Shown here: positions 15,139 to 23,105 of the stretch, piece after piece
Position numbering within the stretch: position 1 is the first letter of the stretch
Layout of the letters: each line of letters begins with the position of its first letter
IMG/VR virus record: IMGVR_UViG_3300048126_000219
Span: 1 to 25,297 of that record
Length of the DNA stretch: 25,297 nt
Source of the DNA: a virus
Reading direction: 5' to 3' (one strand)
Notes under the pieces: generated by a model
Databases searched by the model: none
Seen by the model: only the letters and a program-made list of their open reading frames with translations
Told to the model about the DNA's origin: nothing
Program-made: the position numbers and the translations under genes

Positions 15139-15828
15139 ATGTTAAAGATTAAAAGTCCATATCCATATAAAGAATTAAAACGAACTAGTGTAGACGGAAA
15201 ACGTCTATATGAGAATCCTTGGGGCGATCCTGTTCCAAGTGTTACCACTATTTTAAGTGCTACACAGCCTGCAGAAAAACGTGCAGGATTGGCGGCATGG
15301 AGAAAAAGAGTAGGTACAGAAGAAGCACAACGCATTACAACAACTGCTGCCAATAGAGGTACAGTTATGCACAATATATTAGAACATTGGGCATTAGGCG
15401 AGTATGAAACATACAACCCTGGAAATAATATAGTACACAAACAAGCTAAGGCAATGGCACAGGTTGTTGTGGATAATATTGAAGATGATGTTAGTGAGAT
15501 ATGGGGAACTGAAGTTAATTTATGTGCGGCTGGATTATATGCTGGCACAACTGACTTAGTTGGTGTTTATAAAGGACATCCAACTATTATGGACTTTAAG
15601 CAGACTAATAAGCCTAAAAAACGTGAATGGATTGAAGATTATTTCTTACAAGGTGCCGCCTATGCAAACGCACATAACGAAATGTACAATACTACAATTG
15701 ATCGTATTGCTATCTTTATGTGTAGTGGTGATTGTCAATGGCAACTGTTCGAAAGTGGTCCAGAAGACTTTAAAAATTGGGAAATGAAATGGGCCCAACG
15801 TTTAGAGAAATTCTATAACCTGTCATAA
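15139..15828 (+). CDS. PD-(D/E)XK (RecB/Cas4-like) exonuclease
   Basis: This 229-residue protein has the RecB-family nuclease motifs in order: RGTVMHNILE (H78), E125 in a GTEVNL strand, GTTDLVGVY (D139), MDFKQTNK (D152, K154 of the D-x-K) and a Q-containing helix YFLQGAAYANAHN (Q171, Y175). These residues hold metal and cleave DNA. Phage members process ends for recombination or degrade host DNA. It has its own consensus sigma70 promoter, unlike the flanking late genes, fitting an early role. I chose ATG 15139; an ATG at 15135 is out of frame. There is no Shine-Dalgarno room if the transcript is leaderless. Confidence 0.85.
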   Translation: MLKIKSPYPYKELKRTSVDGKRLYENPWGDPVPSVTTILSATQPAEKRAGLAAWRKRVGTEEAQRITTTAANRGTVMHNILEHWALGEYETYNPGNNIVHKQAKAMAQVVVDNIEDDVSEIWGTEVNLCAAGLYAGTTDLVGVYKGHPTIMDFKQTNKPKKREWIEDYFLQGAAYANAHNEMYNTTIDRIAIFMCSGDCQWQLFESGPEDFKNWEMKWAQRLEKFYNLS

Positions 15829-15831
15829 ATA
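15824..15831 (+). promoter_or_regulatory. T4-type late promoter box (CATAAATA)
   Basis: CATAAATA overlaps the TAA stop of the exonuclease and lies 28 nt before the ATG of the 18-residue ORF at 15860. An AAGGA Shine-Dalgarno follows at 15841. Confidence 0.55.
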
Positions 15832-15859
15832 TATTAATACAAGGAACAACAAAAGAAAC

Positions 15860-15916
15860 ATGTCGACGTTACATTTTAATACCAGACAAGTTTTTTTTGA
15901 CCTGTTAACATATTAA
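15860..15916 (+). CDS. 18-residue peptide ORF coupled to next gene
   Basis: The ORF reads MSTLHFNTRQVFFDLLTY and stops with TAA. An AAGGAAC Shine-Dalgarno (15841-15847) is placed before it, and its stop shares a base with the next ATG (TAATG at 15914-15918). It sits between a late promoter box and a conserved gene. It could be a true micro-protein or a leader that loads ribosomes for the gene at 15916, which has no Shine-Dalgarno of its own. Frameshift fusion with the next gene is another reading, since the first two residues of the two frames are adjacent. Confidence 0.45.
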   Translation: MSTLHFNTRQVFFDLLTY

Positions 15917-16350
15917 TGAAAGATATATGGCAACTACCAGTAAAGTCGCGTCTCCGTACTTGGAGAACTCTGAGAAAAGAGATAGAGGCTTTAGACGACT
16001 TACTTCCTAAACTTGAGGTTGTAACACAATTCTGGAAGATGGCACCTATCAGTGTTAGGGTAATCGATCCTTATAATGAAAGCACATGGCCAAACCCATG
16101 GGACTTACTACATGCAAACGAATATGACGAGAACGTTGTTTCGTTAGGCATTGCTTATACATTGTACTACAGTGGTATTCCATGTAAAATATTACTAGTA
16201 CAGAGTGTAGAAAAAAGTGAGATTAAATTGATTGTTTCAGTTGACAATTGTTATATTTTAAACTATAATTATGATATAATTGACAACCTAAAACTAATCG
16301 ACACACTTGATGTACTAAAGGATATAGATATTAGTACATTAAGCAAATAG
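15916..16350 (+). CDS. Conserved phage protein, unknown function
   Basis: This 144-residue protein begins MKDIWQLPVKSRLRTWRTLR. Segments YNESTWPNPWDLLHANEYDE and VSLGIAYTLYYSGIPCKILL recall the transglutaminase-like pattern of a W-x-x-P motif followed by an aspartate and a helix bordering a substrate cleft. However, I see no convincing Cys-His-Asp triad, so I do not call it an enzyme. It looks like a conserved T4-like marine phage protein. Translation is probably coupled to the 18-residue ORF. The following 58 nt before nrdA hold no clear promoter. Confidence 0.65.
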   Translation: MKDIWQLPVKSRLRTWRTLRKEIEALDDLLPKLEVVTQFWKMAPISVRVIDPYNESTWPNPWDLLHANEYDENVVSLGIAYTLYYSGIPCKILLVQSVEKSEIKLIVSVDNCYILNYNYDIIDNLKLIDTLDVLKDIDISTLSK

Positions 16351-16408
16351 TTATTGAACAACATTACATGTTAAATACATAACTATTTTTAACAAGAACG
16401 GGATACAG

Positions 16409-18733
16409 ATGAGCAAAGATCAAATAGAAATTATAAAAAGAGATGGTACTACAGAAGTACTTGATTTAGAAAAAATGCACAAAGTTGTATTTTACGCATG
16501 TGAAGGTATTACCGGTGTTAGTGCTAGTGAAGTAGAAATTAAAAGTCATTTACAGTTTTATGATGGAATTGAAAGTACAAATATACAAGAAACATTAATC
16601 AAAGCCGCAGCCGATCTTATTAACGAACAAACACCAAATTATCAATGGGTAGCAGGTAGATTAATCAATTATCATCTAAGAAAAAACGTTTACAATTCAT
16701 TTGATCCAGATCATCTAAGTGATATTGCACGTAAGAATGTTGAACTAGGAATATACGACGAAAGTTTTTTCTCCGTTTATACAGAAGAAGAAATTGATCA
16801 ATTAAACAGTTACATTAAACATGATCGTGATGAAAATATTTCTTACGTTGGAATGGAACAATTCCGTGGTAAGTATCTAGCTCAGAATAGAGTAACAGGA
16901 CAAATATTTGAAACTCCACAGATTGCATATATGATGATTTCAGCTACATTGTTTAGTTCGTATCCAAAAGAAACTAGAATGAAATATGTAAAAGAATATT
17001 ATGATGCTATTAGTAACTTTGATATTAGTTTACCTACACCTATTATGGCAGGACTTAGAACACCTCAAAGACAATTTAGTAGTTGTGTATTAATCGAAAC
17101 AGATGATAGCTTAGATAGTATTAATGCTACAAGTGCTAGTGTTGTAAAATATGTTAGCCAAAAAGCAGGTATTGGAATTGGAGCAGGTAGTATTCGTTCA
17201 ATAGGAAGTCCTATTAGACGAGGCGATGCAACACATACAGGTGTTATTCCATTTTATAAATTATTTCAAAGTGCAGTTAAATCATGTAGCCAAGGTGGCG
17301 TTCGTGGTGGAGCGGCAACACTATACTATCCAATTTGGCACTTAGAAGCAGAAGAACTATTAGTATTAAAGAACAATAAAGGCACAGAAGATAATCGTGT
17401 TAGACATATGGACTATGGTGTACAATTTAATAAACTTATGTACGAACGTCTATTAACTGGTAAAGACATTACACTTTTCTCACCTAGTGATGTTCCTGGA
17501 TTATATGAGGCATTTTTTAACGATCAAGATAAATTTAAAGAATTATATGAGAATGCAGAAAGAACAGTTACTAGGAAAAAAGTACTACCAGCATCTGAAT
17601 TGTTTGGTATGTTTATGGAAGAACGTAAAAACACAGGAAGAATTTATTTACAAAATGTAGATCATGCAAATACACATGGAGCATTTTTAGAAGAAGTTGC
17701 ACCAGTAAAACAAAGCAATTTGTGTTGTGAAATTAATTTACCTACAAAACCTCTTTCTTCGTTTAATGATGAAGAAGGTGAAATTAGTTTATGTACATTA
17801 AGTGCGATTAATTGGGGTAACGTTAGAACACCTGAGGACTTTGAACGTATATGTAGATTAGCAGTACGTGGCTTAGACGAGCTATTGGATTATCAAAATT
17901 ATCCAGTATTAGCGGCAGAACTTAGTACAATGAAAAGACGTCCATTAGGTATTGGTATTATTAACTTTGCATATTGGTTGGCTAAGAATGATTTAAATTA
18001 TCAAGATATTGATAAAAAAGGATTAGCATTAGTTGACACATGGACAGAAGCATGGAGTTATTACTTAATTAAAGCAAGTGCAGATTTAGCAATTGAAAAA
18101 GGTAATATTTCAGGAATTAACGAAACAAAATATGGACAAGGTATTACACCTAACCAAACATACAAAAAAGAACTAGATGAGTTAGTTCCACATAAAGAAC
18201 GTATGCCTTGGAAAAGTCTGCGTAAACAGTTACAAAAAACAGGAATACGTAACAGTACATTAATGGCATTAATGCCTGCTGAAACATCAGCACAAATTAG
18301 TAACAGTACTAATGGTATTGAACCACCACGTGCATTTGTAAGTGTTAAACAAAGCAAACATGGAGTACTAAAACAAGTTGTGCCTGGTTATCCTAGGTTA
18401 AAGAATAAATACGATCTGTTATGGGGTCAAAAAAGCCCAGAAGGATATTTAAAAATTATGGCAGTATTACAAAAATATATTGATCAAGGTATTAGTGTAA
18501 ATACAAGCTACAACCCGGAATTTTATGAAGAAGAAAAGATTCCAATGAGTGTTATGCTACAACATCTTGTAATGTTTTACAAGTACGGTGGAAAACAATT
18601 ATACTATTTTAACACATATGATGGTCAAGGTGAAATTGACTTTGATAAGAAGAATGCTGAGCAGATGCTTGGTAGAGAAGAATTTAGCACGGACGAAGAG
18701 TATGACGACTACTGCGAAAGTTGTGTGATATAA
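16409..18733 (+). CDS. nrdA: Class Ia ribonucleotide reductase, alpha subunit
   Basis: This 774-residue enzyme reduces ribonucleoside diphosphates to deoxy forms with NrdB. An N-terminal ATP cone (residues 5-95) starts IEIIKRDGTTEVLDLEKM and would bind the activity regulator ATP/dATP. The active-site set is complete and nearly in E. coli numbering: C226 (FSSCVLIETDDS), N437-L-C439-C-E441 (NLCCEI), C462 (LCTLSAINWG), tyrosines in LYYFNTYDG for radical transfer, and a C-terminal C769/C772 pair (CESCVI) for reduction. The neighbouring nrdB and glutaredoxin complete the pathway. A CGGGA-type site precedes the ATG. It looks intact. Confidence 0.97.
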   Translation: MSKDQIEIIKRDGTTEVLDLEKMHKVVFYACEGITGVSASEVEIKSHLQFYDGIESTNIQETLIKAAADLINEQTPNYQWVAGRLINYHLRKNVYNSFDPDHLSDIARKNVELGIYDESFFSVYTEEEIDQLNSYIKHDRDENISYVGMEQFRGKYLAQNRVTGQIFETPQIAYMMISATLFSSYPKETRMKYVKEYYDAISNFDISLPTPIMAGLRTPQRQFSSCVLIETDDSLDSINATSASVVKYVSQKAGIGIGAGSIRSIGSPIRRGDATHTGVIPFYKLFQSAVKSCSQGGVRGGAATLYYPIWHLEAEELLVLKNNKGTEDNRVRHMDYGVQFNKLMYERLLTGKDITLFSPSDVPGLYEAFFNDQDKFKELYENAERTVTRKKVLPASELFGMFMEERKNTGRIYLQNVDHANTHGAFLEEVAPVKQSNLCCEINLPTKPLSSFNDEEGEISLCTLSAINWGNVRTPEDFERICRLAVRGLDELLDYQNYPVLAAELSTMKRRPLGIGIINFAYWLAKNDLNYQDIDKKGLALVDTWTEAWSYYLIKASADLAIEKGNISGINETKYGQGITPNQTYKKELDELVPHKERMPWKSLRKQLQKTGIRNSTLMALMPAETSAQISNSTNGIEPPRAFVSVKQSKHGVLKQVVPGYPRLKNKYDLLWGQKSPEGYLKIMAVLQKYIDQGISVNTSYNPEFYEEEKIPMSVMLQHLVMFYKYGGKQLYYFNTYDGQGEIDFDKKNAEQMLGREEFSTDEEYDDYCESCVI

Positions 18734-18745
18734 GGATTAAACAAC

Positions 18746-19873
18746 ATGTCAATATTAAACGTAAATAACGAAAAATACCATACTGAAGCAAATGCATTTC
18801 TAGATGGAGATCTTGGATTTCAGCGATACGATACTGTTAAGTATAAACAGTTTGATAAACTTACAGATAAACAATTAGGTTTCTTTTGGAGACCTGAAGA
18901 AGTTGATGTAAGTAAAGATTCAAAAGATTTTAAAGATCTAACTGATCACGAACAGCACATTTTTACAAGTAATCTTAAAAGACAGATACTTTTAGATAGT
19001 GTACAAGGTAGAGCACCTGTTGAAGCATTTGGTCCTATTACTAGCTTACCAGAACTTGAAAACTGGATTATCACATGGACATTCAGTGAAACAATTCACT
19101 CACGTAGCTATACACATATTATTCGTAATATCTATAATAATCCTACAATAGTATTTGATGAATTAGCAGATAGTAAAGAAATTGTAGAATGTGCAGATGA
19201 CATTTCTAAATATTACAATGACCTTATTGAATATTCACAGTACTATCAATTGTTAGGTGAAGGAACACATAAAGTTAATAATAAAACAGTTGAAATTAAT
19301 ATGTATGATCTAAAGAAGAAAATTTGGATGTGTGCAAATAGTGTTAACGTATTAGAAGGCATTCGTTTCTATGTTAGTTTTGCTTGCTCTTGGGCATTCG
19401 CAGAATTAAAGAAAATGGAAGGTAATGCTAAAATTATTAAATTTATTGCACGTGATGAAAATGTTCACTTAGCAAGTACACAATATTTACTTTCAAAAGT
19501 ATTAACAAAAGAAGATCCAGACTTTGCTAAGATTCAAGAAGAATGTAAAGAAGAAGTATCACAAATGTTTGTTGATGCAGTTGAGCAAGAAAAAGAATGG
19601 GCTAACTATCTATTTAAAGACGGTAGTATGATTGGTCTTAATGCACAACTATTACATGATTATATTGAATGGATCTGTTGTAAACGTATGACAGCATTAG
19701 GAATGAAATGTCCATACACAACACCACAAGCAAATCCACTACCATGGACAGCTAAATGGATTAGTGGAGCAGAAGTACAAGTAGCACCTCAAGAAACAGA
19801 AATTAGTAGTTATGTTATTGGCGGTGTTAAAAAAGACGTATCAGAAGATACATTTTCAGGAATGAGTTTATAA
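18746..19873 (+). CDS. nrdB: Class Ia ribonucleotide reductase, beta subunit
   Basis: This 375-residue protein holds the diiron-tyrosyl radical for NrdA. Residues match E. coli NrdB numbering: D84 in ILLDS, E115 and H118 in FSETIHSRSYTHI with radical Y122, and the second E-x-x-H in ARDENVHLAST. The Cys-rich helix LKKKIWMCANSVNVLEG carries another ligand glutamate region (near E204 in the family). The C-terminus (DVSEDTFSGMSL) is the tail that docks on NrdA. It follows nrdA by 12 nt with an AAGGA site, and its stop is shared with the glutaredoxin ATG (TAATG). It appears functional and of the tyrosyl, not Mn-only, type by these residues. Confidence 0.97.
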   Translation: MSILNVNNEKYHTEANAFLDGDLGFQRYDTVKYKQFDKLTDKQLGFFWRPEEVDVSKDSKDFKDLTDHEQHIFTSNLKRQILLDSVQGRAPVEAFGPITSLPELENWIITWTFSETIHSRSYTHIIRNIYNNPTIVFDELADSKEIVECADDISKYYNDLIEYSQYYQLLGEGTHKVNNKTVEINMYDLKKKIWMCANSVNVLEGIRFYVSFACSWAFAELKKMEGNAKIIKFIARDENVHLASTQYLLSKVLTKEDPDFAKIQEECKEEVSQMFVDAVEQEKEWANYLFKDGSMIGLNAQLLHDYIEWICCKRMTALGMKCPYTTPQANPLPWTAKWISGAEVQVAPQETEISSYVIGGVKKDVSEDTFSGMSL

Positions 19874-20130
19874 TGATAATAATTTACGGAAAGACAGCAT
19901 GTCCTTATTGCGTAAGGGCTAAATCACTATGTGAATCACGTGGATATGCTTATGAGTATAAGCAACTAGACGAAGATTTTACAAGGGAAGATGTTATGGA
20001 AACTTTTCCAGGTGCCAGAACATTCCCACAAATAATTATATCCGGTAATAAAGTTGGCGGATATGACCAAATGGTCCAATACATTGAAGATACAGGTTAC
20101 AATGGAACGGGTCATAAAATAGGAGCATAA
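19873..20130 (+). CDS. grx: Glutaredoxin
   Basis: This 85-residue thiol-disulfide protein has the redox motif CPYC at residues 10-13 (YGKTACPYCVRAK), the TFPQI turn with cis-proline (residues 50-54) and a GGYDQM helix start that binds glutathione. It reduces the NrdA C-terminal cysteines, and its position directly after nrdB supports that. Its start overlaps the nrdB stop. The C-terminus (NGTGHKIGA) extends a few residues past the usual fold. It is more glutaredoxin-like than a thioredoxin; the T4 NrdC name would be by analogy only. Confidence 0.92.
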   Translation: MIIIYGKTACPYCVRAKSLCESRGYAYEYKQLDEDFTREDVMETFPGARTFPQIIISGNKVGGYDQMVQYIEDTGYNGTGHKIGA

Positions 20131-20133
20131 TAT

Positions 20134-20439
20134 ATGTTAATAGAAACACCATACACTAACGGCGATGTAGTAAGCATAAAACTTTCTTCAGGTGAGGAAA
20201 TGATCGCACGTTTAGACTCAGAAAATGATACTGATATTACAGTATCTAAGCCTTACATACTAATAGCCGCCCAGAATGGGATGGCTTTAGCACCTTATAT
20301 GTTTACAGTTACTCCAGATACTAAGATCAAATTAAAGATAAATAATATTATATGTGTAGTTAAATCTGCAAAAGATGCCAGCGACATGTATATTAAACAA
20401 AGTACAGGATTAACAGTAGCAAATGCCTCAAGTACATAG
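20134..20439 (+). CDS. Conserved phage protein, possible Sm-like small beta-barrel
   Basis: This 101-residue protein begins MLIETPYTNGDVVSIKLSSG. Its first half (VSIKLSSGEEMIARLDSEND, then TVSKPYILIAAQNG) follows a strand pattern similar to Sm/LSm barrels: a short strand, an SGE turn, a strand, an acidic loop and a strand. No RNA-binding residues can be assigned, and other small barrels share this layout. I recall a homologous short protein in T4-like cyanophages with unknown role. It has an AGGAG site and ends inside the PAAR gene, so it is probably made with tail proteins. Confidence 0.6.
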   Translation: MLIETPYTNGDVVSIKLSSGEEMIARLDSENDTDITVSKPYILIAAQNGMALAPYMFTVTPDTKIKLKINNIICVVKSAKDASDMYIKQSTGLTVANASST

Positions 20440-20707
20440 AAACGGAGATTCTAGACTATGTGGTGCAAGTACAAATGCACTAGCACATATGAATGTCCAT
20501 GTAAATACACAACCAATCAGCGTTGACGGTGACACAAATAGTCACGGCGGCGGTAGTCTTGGTGCTAGATGTAAAAATGTATTTGTAGGCGGAAAATTAG
20601 TTGTACTGAATGGCAATCCAGCCGGTTCAGACACACTTTGTCCTATTCCACCACATTGTGGACCAGACGCAAGCTCGGGTAGTCCAGATGTGTACATAGG
20701 ACAATAA
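20423..20707 (+). CDS. PAAR-domain tail spike-tip protein
   Basis: This 94-residue PAAR repeat protein sharpens the tail spike of contractile tails, capping gp5/VgrG. The start is MPQVHRNGDSRLCGAS, followed by PAAR features: short alternating strands with many glycines, VFVGGKLVVLNGNPAGSDTL, and CPIPPHCGPDASSG. The His/Cys ligands (H41, C50, H78, C79 regions) likely hold a zinc ion at the tip. It overlaps the Sm-like gene by 17 nt and is followed one nt later by the collagen-like tail gene. The T4 counterpart is gp5.4. Confidence 0.85.
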   Translation: MPQVHRNGDSRLCGASTNALAHMNVHVNTQPISVDGDTNSHGGGSLGARCKNVFVGGKLVVLNGNPAGSDTLCPIPPHCGPDASSGSPDVYIGQ

Positions 20708-20708
20708 T

Positions 20709-22229
20709 ATGGCAAATGATTTTGTAAATGGCTTGAAAGACGCTAGTGATTATATCAATAGAACAACTGTTGATATTCCTACTGGTGCTGATATAGACCT
20801 AAATAATGGTAGTATAACAGCTCAAACACAAGCGTACAGCTTGAAAGAAATCATTTGTAGTATATTGGCCGGAAACGGCATAAAACTCCCAAATTTACAA
20901 ATATGCTTAAAGGTTAACATAGGTAGACTAATACCTGAGATACCTGCAGGCTTAGAAGATTTAAGAGATGCATTACAAGAAGCAGAAAATGCATTAGACG
21001 ACTTTATCGCACACACTAACATTGATAACGCACTAGGAAGATTAAATGCGGCTATAGCAGAATTTGCGGCTATTGCTAATATGATTAACTTCTGTGGTAC
21101 ACCAGTTGTTCCACGTGCTATTCCAAACGTATTAAGAGATGCAATGGGAAGTTTCACAGGTGCAGGTAAAGATATACTTGATACATTGGGTCAAATGGCA
21201 GATAGCGATATTGGCGGATGTATTGGTACAGATGGTAAGTTTAACCCAAACTTATTTACAGGTGGACTATTACAAAAACTAGGATCACAATTTAACAACC
21301 TAGCAAATTTACCAGAAGCAGTTAAAAACAATATTATAAGTGATTTGAATGCATTTAAAAATGATATTGGAAACTTAATTGAGTTTGAAAATAATTTTGC
21401 AGGAACAGAATCAGGTGGACAAGGTGGTAGTTTATTTGCACCTCAAGAAAGAATTAATACAGGTGTTGGTGTTGCAATAGATACAGATAACATGACACTT
21501 GCAAAAAGTCAACAGTATGCAAGTAATTTACAATCAGTTTATAATAGTTTAAAAGGTTATGAAGTAGACGAAGATGGAAATAATATATTCCATTATCTAC
21601 TTGAACCTGAAATGTTAAATAGATTAGAAAACGATGGCGATCCAACAGTGCCATTGTCTGAAAGAGAACCAATATACGATCATTGTAATAGAGTTATAGG
21701 TTACACTGAACGTAGTACGCAAACCGTACAAGAATCTAGTTCTGGAAGTCCTAGAATTGCACAACAACAACCAGGTATGACTGGATTAGCTGAAACTGGA
21801 ACAAAAGTTACACCTTCTCCTGCATCTACTACAAATTTAAATGAAGAAGTAGTTACTGGTAATTCAGGAACAGGAACAGGTTCAACTGGACCAACAGGCC
21901 CAACTGGACCAACAGGACCACAAGGACCAGCAGGACCAGCCGGTGCTAACGGAACAAATGGTACTAATGGTATCAATGGTATCAATGGTCAAGACGGTGC
22001 AGATAGTACAGTAGCAGGCCCACAAGGACCAACTGGCCCACAAGGACCAGCAGGACCAGCAGGAATACCAGGAACACCAGCTATTGCGGAAAATGGTACT
22101 GCTGCACAAAGACCAACTAGTCCAGTACCAGGACAATTCTTTTTCAATACAGATACAGCTATGTTTGAAGGTTGGAATGGAACAACATGGGTACAACTAG
22201 TACCATCACAATTCCAACAAACCCCATAA
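20709..22229 (+). CDS. Tail/baseplate-associated structural protein with collagen-like region
   Basis: This 506-residue protein has three parts. Residues 1-240 are mixed helical, with cysteine-containing strands (ICSILAGNGIKLPNLQICLK) and coil (ALQEAENALDDFIAH). Residues 240-385 are polar and probably flexible. Residues 391-457 are Gly-X-Y collagen-like repeats rich in Pro, Thr and Asn, interrupted once (GADSTVAG), which should form a triple helix. The end (PVPGQFFFNTDTAMFEGWNG) is a short domain typical of phage fibre C-termini, perhaps a trimerisation or host-contact domain. Lying directly after the PAAR gene, it probably belongs to the spike, baseplate or a fibre. No signal peptide or catalytic motif was seen. 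Confidence 0.75.
   Translation: MANDFVNGLKDASDYINRTTVDIPTGADIDLNNGSITAQTQAYSLKEIICSILAGNGIKLPNLQICLKVNIGRLIPEIPAGLEDLRDALQEAENALDDFIAHTNIDNALGRLNAAIAEFAAIANMINFCGTPVVPRAIPNVLRDAMGSFTGAGKDILDTLGQMADSDIGGCIGTDGKFNPNLFTGGLLQKLGSQFNNLANLPEAVKNNIISDLNAFKNDIGNLIEFENNFAGTESGGQGGSLFAPQERINTGVGVAIDTDNMTLAKSQQYASNLQSVYNSLKGYEVDEDGNNIFHYLLEPEMLNRLENDGDPTVPLSEREPIYDHCNRVIGYTERSTQTVQESSSGSPRIAQQQPGMTGLAETGTKVTPSPASTTNLNEEVVTGNSGTGTGSTGPTGPTGPTGPQGPAGPAGANGTNGTNGINGINGQDGADSTVAGPQGPTGPQGPAGPAGIPGTPAIAENGTAAQRPTSPVPGQFFFNTDTAMFEGWNGTTWVQLVPSQFQQTP
21879..22079 (+). repeat. Collagen-like Gly-X-Y coding repeat
   Basis: These bases encode residues 391-457 as tandem Gly-X-Y triplets (GPT, GPQ, GPA, GTN, GIN), with one break at DSTVA. 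The underlying DNA is a degenerate 9-nt repeat around GGACCA. The antisense frame open across it (21701-21985) is a composition artefact, not a gene. Confidence 0.85.
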
Positions 22230-22274
22230 TTTACCAGAATCTTTAAATAATCTATAAAAAATAACATTTCTTGG

Positions 22275-22303
22275 TTGACAAAACCTCATCTTACTAGTAT
22301 ATT
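22275..22303 (+). promoter_or_regulatory. Sigma70-type promoter, TTGACA-17-TATATT
   Basis: TTGACA (22275-22280), exactly 17 bases, then TATATT (22298-22303). It lies in the 139-nt gap after the collagen-like gene and heads the accessory gene and tRNA block from 22369. The predicted start near 22310 leaves a leader of about 60 nt containing a 4-codon ORF (22352-22366). Confidence 0.75.
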
Positions 22304-22368
22304 AGTACTTAATAGAAGAAGTAAAAGTAAAGGCTAATAGAAACACAAATAATGGTTAAAGAATAATT

Positions 22369-22650
22369 ATGAGAGCAACAGAATATAAAGACGGAGTAAA
22401 ACGCATTAAAGCTAAAATTGAAGTTCCAATGAGTGAACAAGATGTAAGCAATTATGTAATTAGTGCTCTTACAAGTAACGCAGTTGATTTAACAACGGTA
22501 CAAAAGCTCAACAAACGCGAATTGCTACAACTAGCAAAAGAAGAAGTTAGAGTGAAAGGTACTAATTCAGTAGTAACTGAAAGTTGTGATAATGATACAC
22601 AAGTTATAGTAAGAAACTACGTGAAACAAATGTTTCCGGAATTACAATAA
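22369..22650 (+). CDS. Small conserved protein, unknown function
   Basis: This 93-residue protein begins MRATEYKDGVKRIKAKIEVP and looks helical and charged (VQKLNKRELLQLAKEEVRVK). The N-terminal strand pair and C-terminal helix (QVIVRNYVKQMFPEL) suggest a compact regulatory-sized domain, but no family was recognised. No clear Shine-Dalgarno precedes the ATG. It follows a consensus sigma70 promoter, so early expression is likely. Its TAA shares a base with the next ATG (TAATG). Confidence 0.65.
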   Translation: MRATEYKDGVKRIKAKIEVPMSEQDVSNYVISALTSNAVDLTTVQKLNKRELLQLAKEEVRVKGTNSVVTESCDNDTQVIVRNYVKQMFPELQ

Positions 22651-22826
22651 TGGGTGATACTTCAACCGACTTATGGTATGAAGATATAGACAATAAAGAT
22701 ATTCTAGATATGTTAGAACATCTTAAAGAAGCTAGAGTTGATCCTTGGACAGACAATTTTGAGGCAAAGCTAGGTATAGATCTTGTTCCACAAGTCATTC
22801 AAATTAAAGAGTCCGTTTTTAGTTGA
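22650..22826 (+). CDS. 58-residue acidic protein, unknown function
   Basis: This short gene encodes MGDTSTDLWYEDIDNKDILD followed by MLEHLKEARVDPWTDNFEAK and a hydrophobic end VPQVIQIKESVFS. The protein is strongly acidic at its N-terminus. Its ATG shares a base with the preceding stop, showing a two-gene coupled unit. Its TGA overlaps a late-promoter-like box (22825-22832). The amino-acid pattern is protein-like (aromatic and Asp/Glu periodicity), but no family is recognised. Small acidic early phage proteins often bind host factors; that is only a guess. Confidence 0.6.
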   Translation: MGDTSTDLWYEDIDNKDILDMLEHLKEARVDPWTDNFEAKLGIDLVPQVIQIKESVFS

Positions 22827-22832
22827 TAAATA
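22825..22832 (+). promoter_or_regulatory. T4-type late promoter box (GATAAATA)
   Basis: GATAAATA overlaps the preceding stop codon and lies 17 nt before the tRNA-Thr. If active it would let the tRNA block be transcribed late as well as from the sigma70 promoter upstream. Confidence 0.4.
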
Positions 22833-22849
22833 AAACGTAACTTAATAAA

Positions 22850-22925
<76 letters not shown>

Positions 22926-22930
22926 CTAAG

Positions 22931-23015
22931 GCCCTTGTGGTGGAATTGGTAGACACGCAGGTCTTAGGAACCTGTGTCGCAAGACGTGAGAGTTCGAGTC
23001 TCTCCGAGGGCACCA
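22931..23015 (+). tRNA. tRNA-Leu (anticodon TAG)
   Basis: The acceptor GCCCTTG pairs with CGAGGGC (one G-T), followed by A and encoded CCA. The anticodon stem CAGGT/ACCTG encloses CTTAGGA, giving TAG. A long variable arm (TGTCGCAAGACG) marks it as a class II tRNA. It reads CTA, a codon frequent in this window. Confidence 0.95.
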
Positions 23016-23105
23016 ACACAAAAGGAGACGGCAACAGGACTGCCGGGCTGAAATATTGCCATATATTAGGAAATACAAAAGAAGAGTACAACGAAAGGAA
23101 GTATG

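Noticed and set aside
16351-16408. Sigma70 or late promoter for nrdA
   Set aside because: TTGAAC and TACATA are too poor and spaced at 16; TTAAATAC is only loosely like the late box.
21701-21985. Antisense open frame across the collagen repeat (also 21882-22196 and 21989-22267)
   Set aside because: Long frames opposite Gly-X-Y repeats arise from composition; products are low-complexity Pro/Gly/Cys/Trp strings.
22230-22274. Rho-independent terminator after the collagen-like gene
   Set aside because: I could find no GC stem followed by a T-run; the region is only AT-rich.
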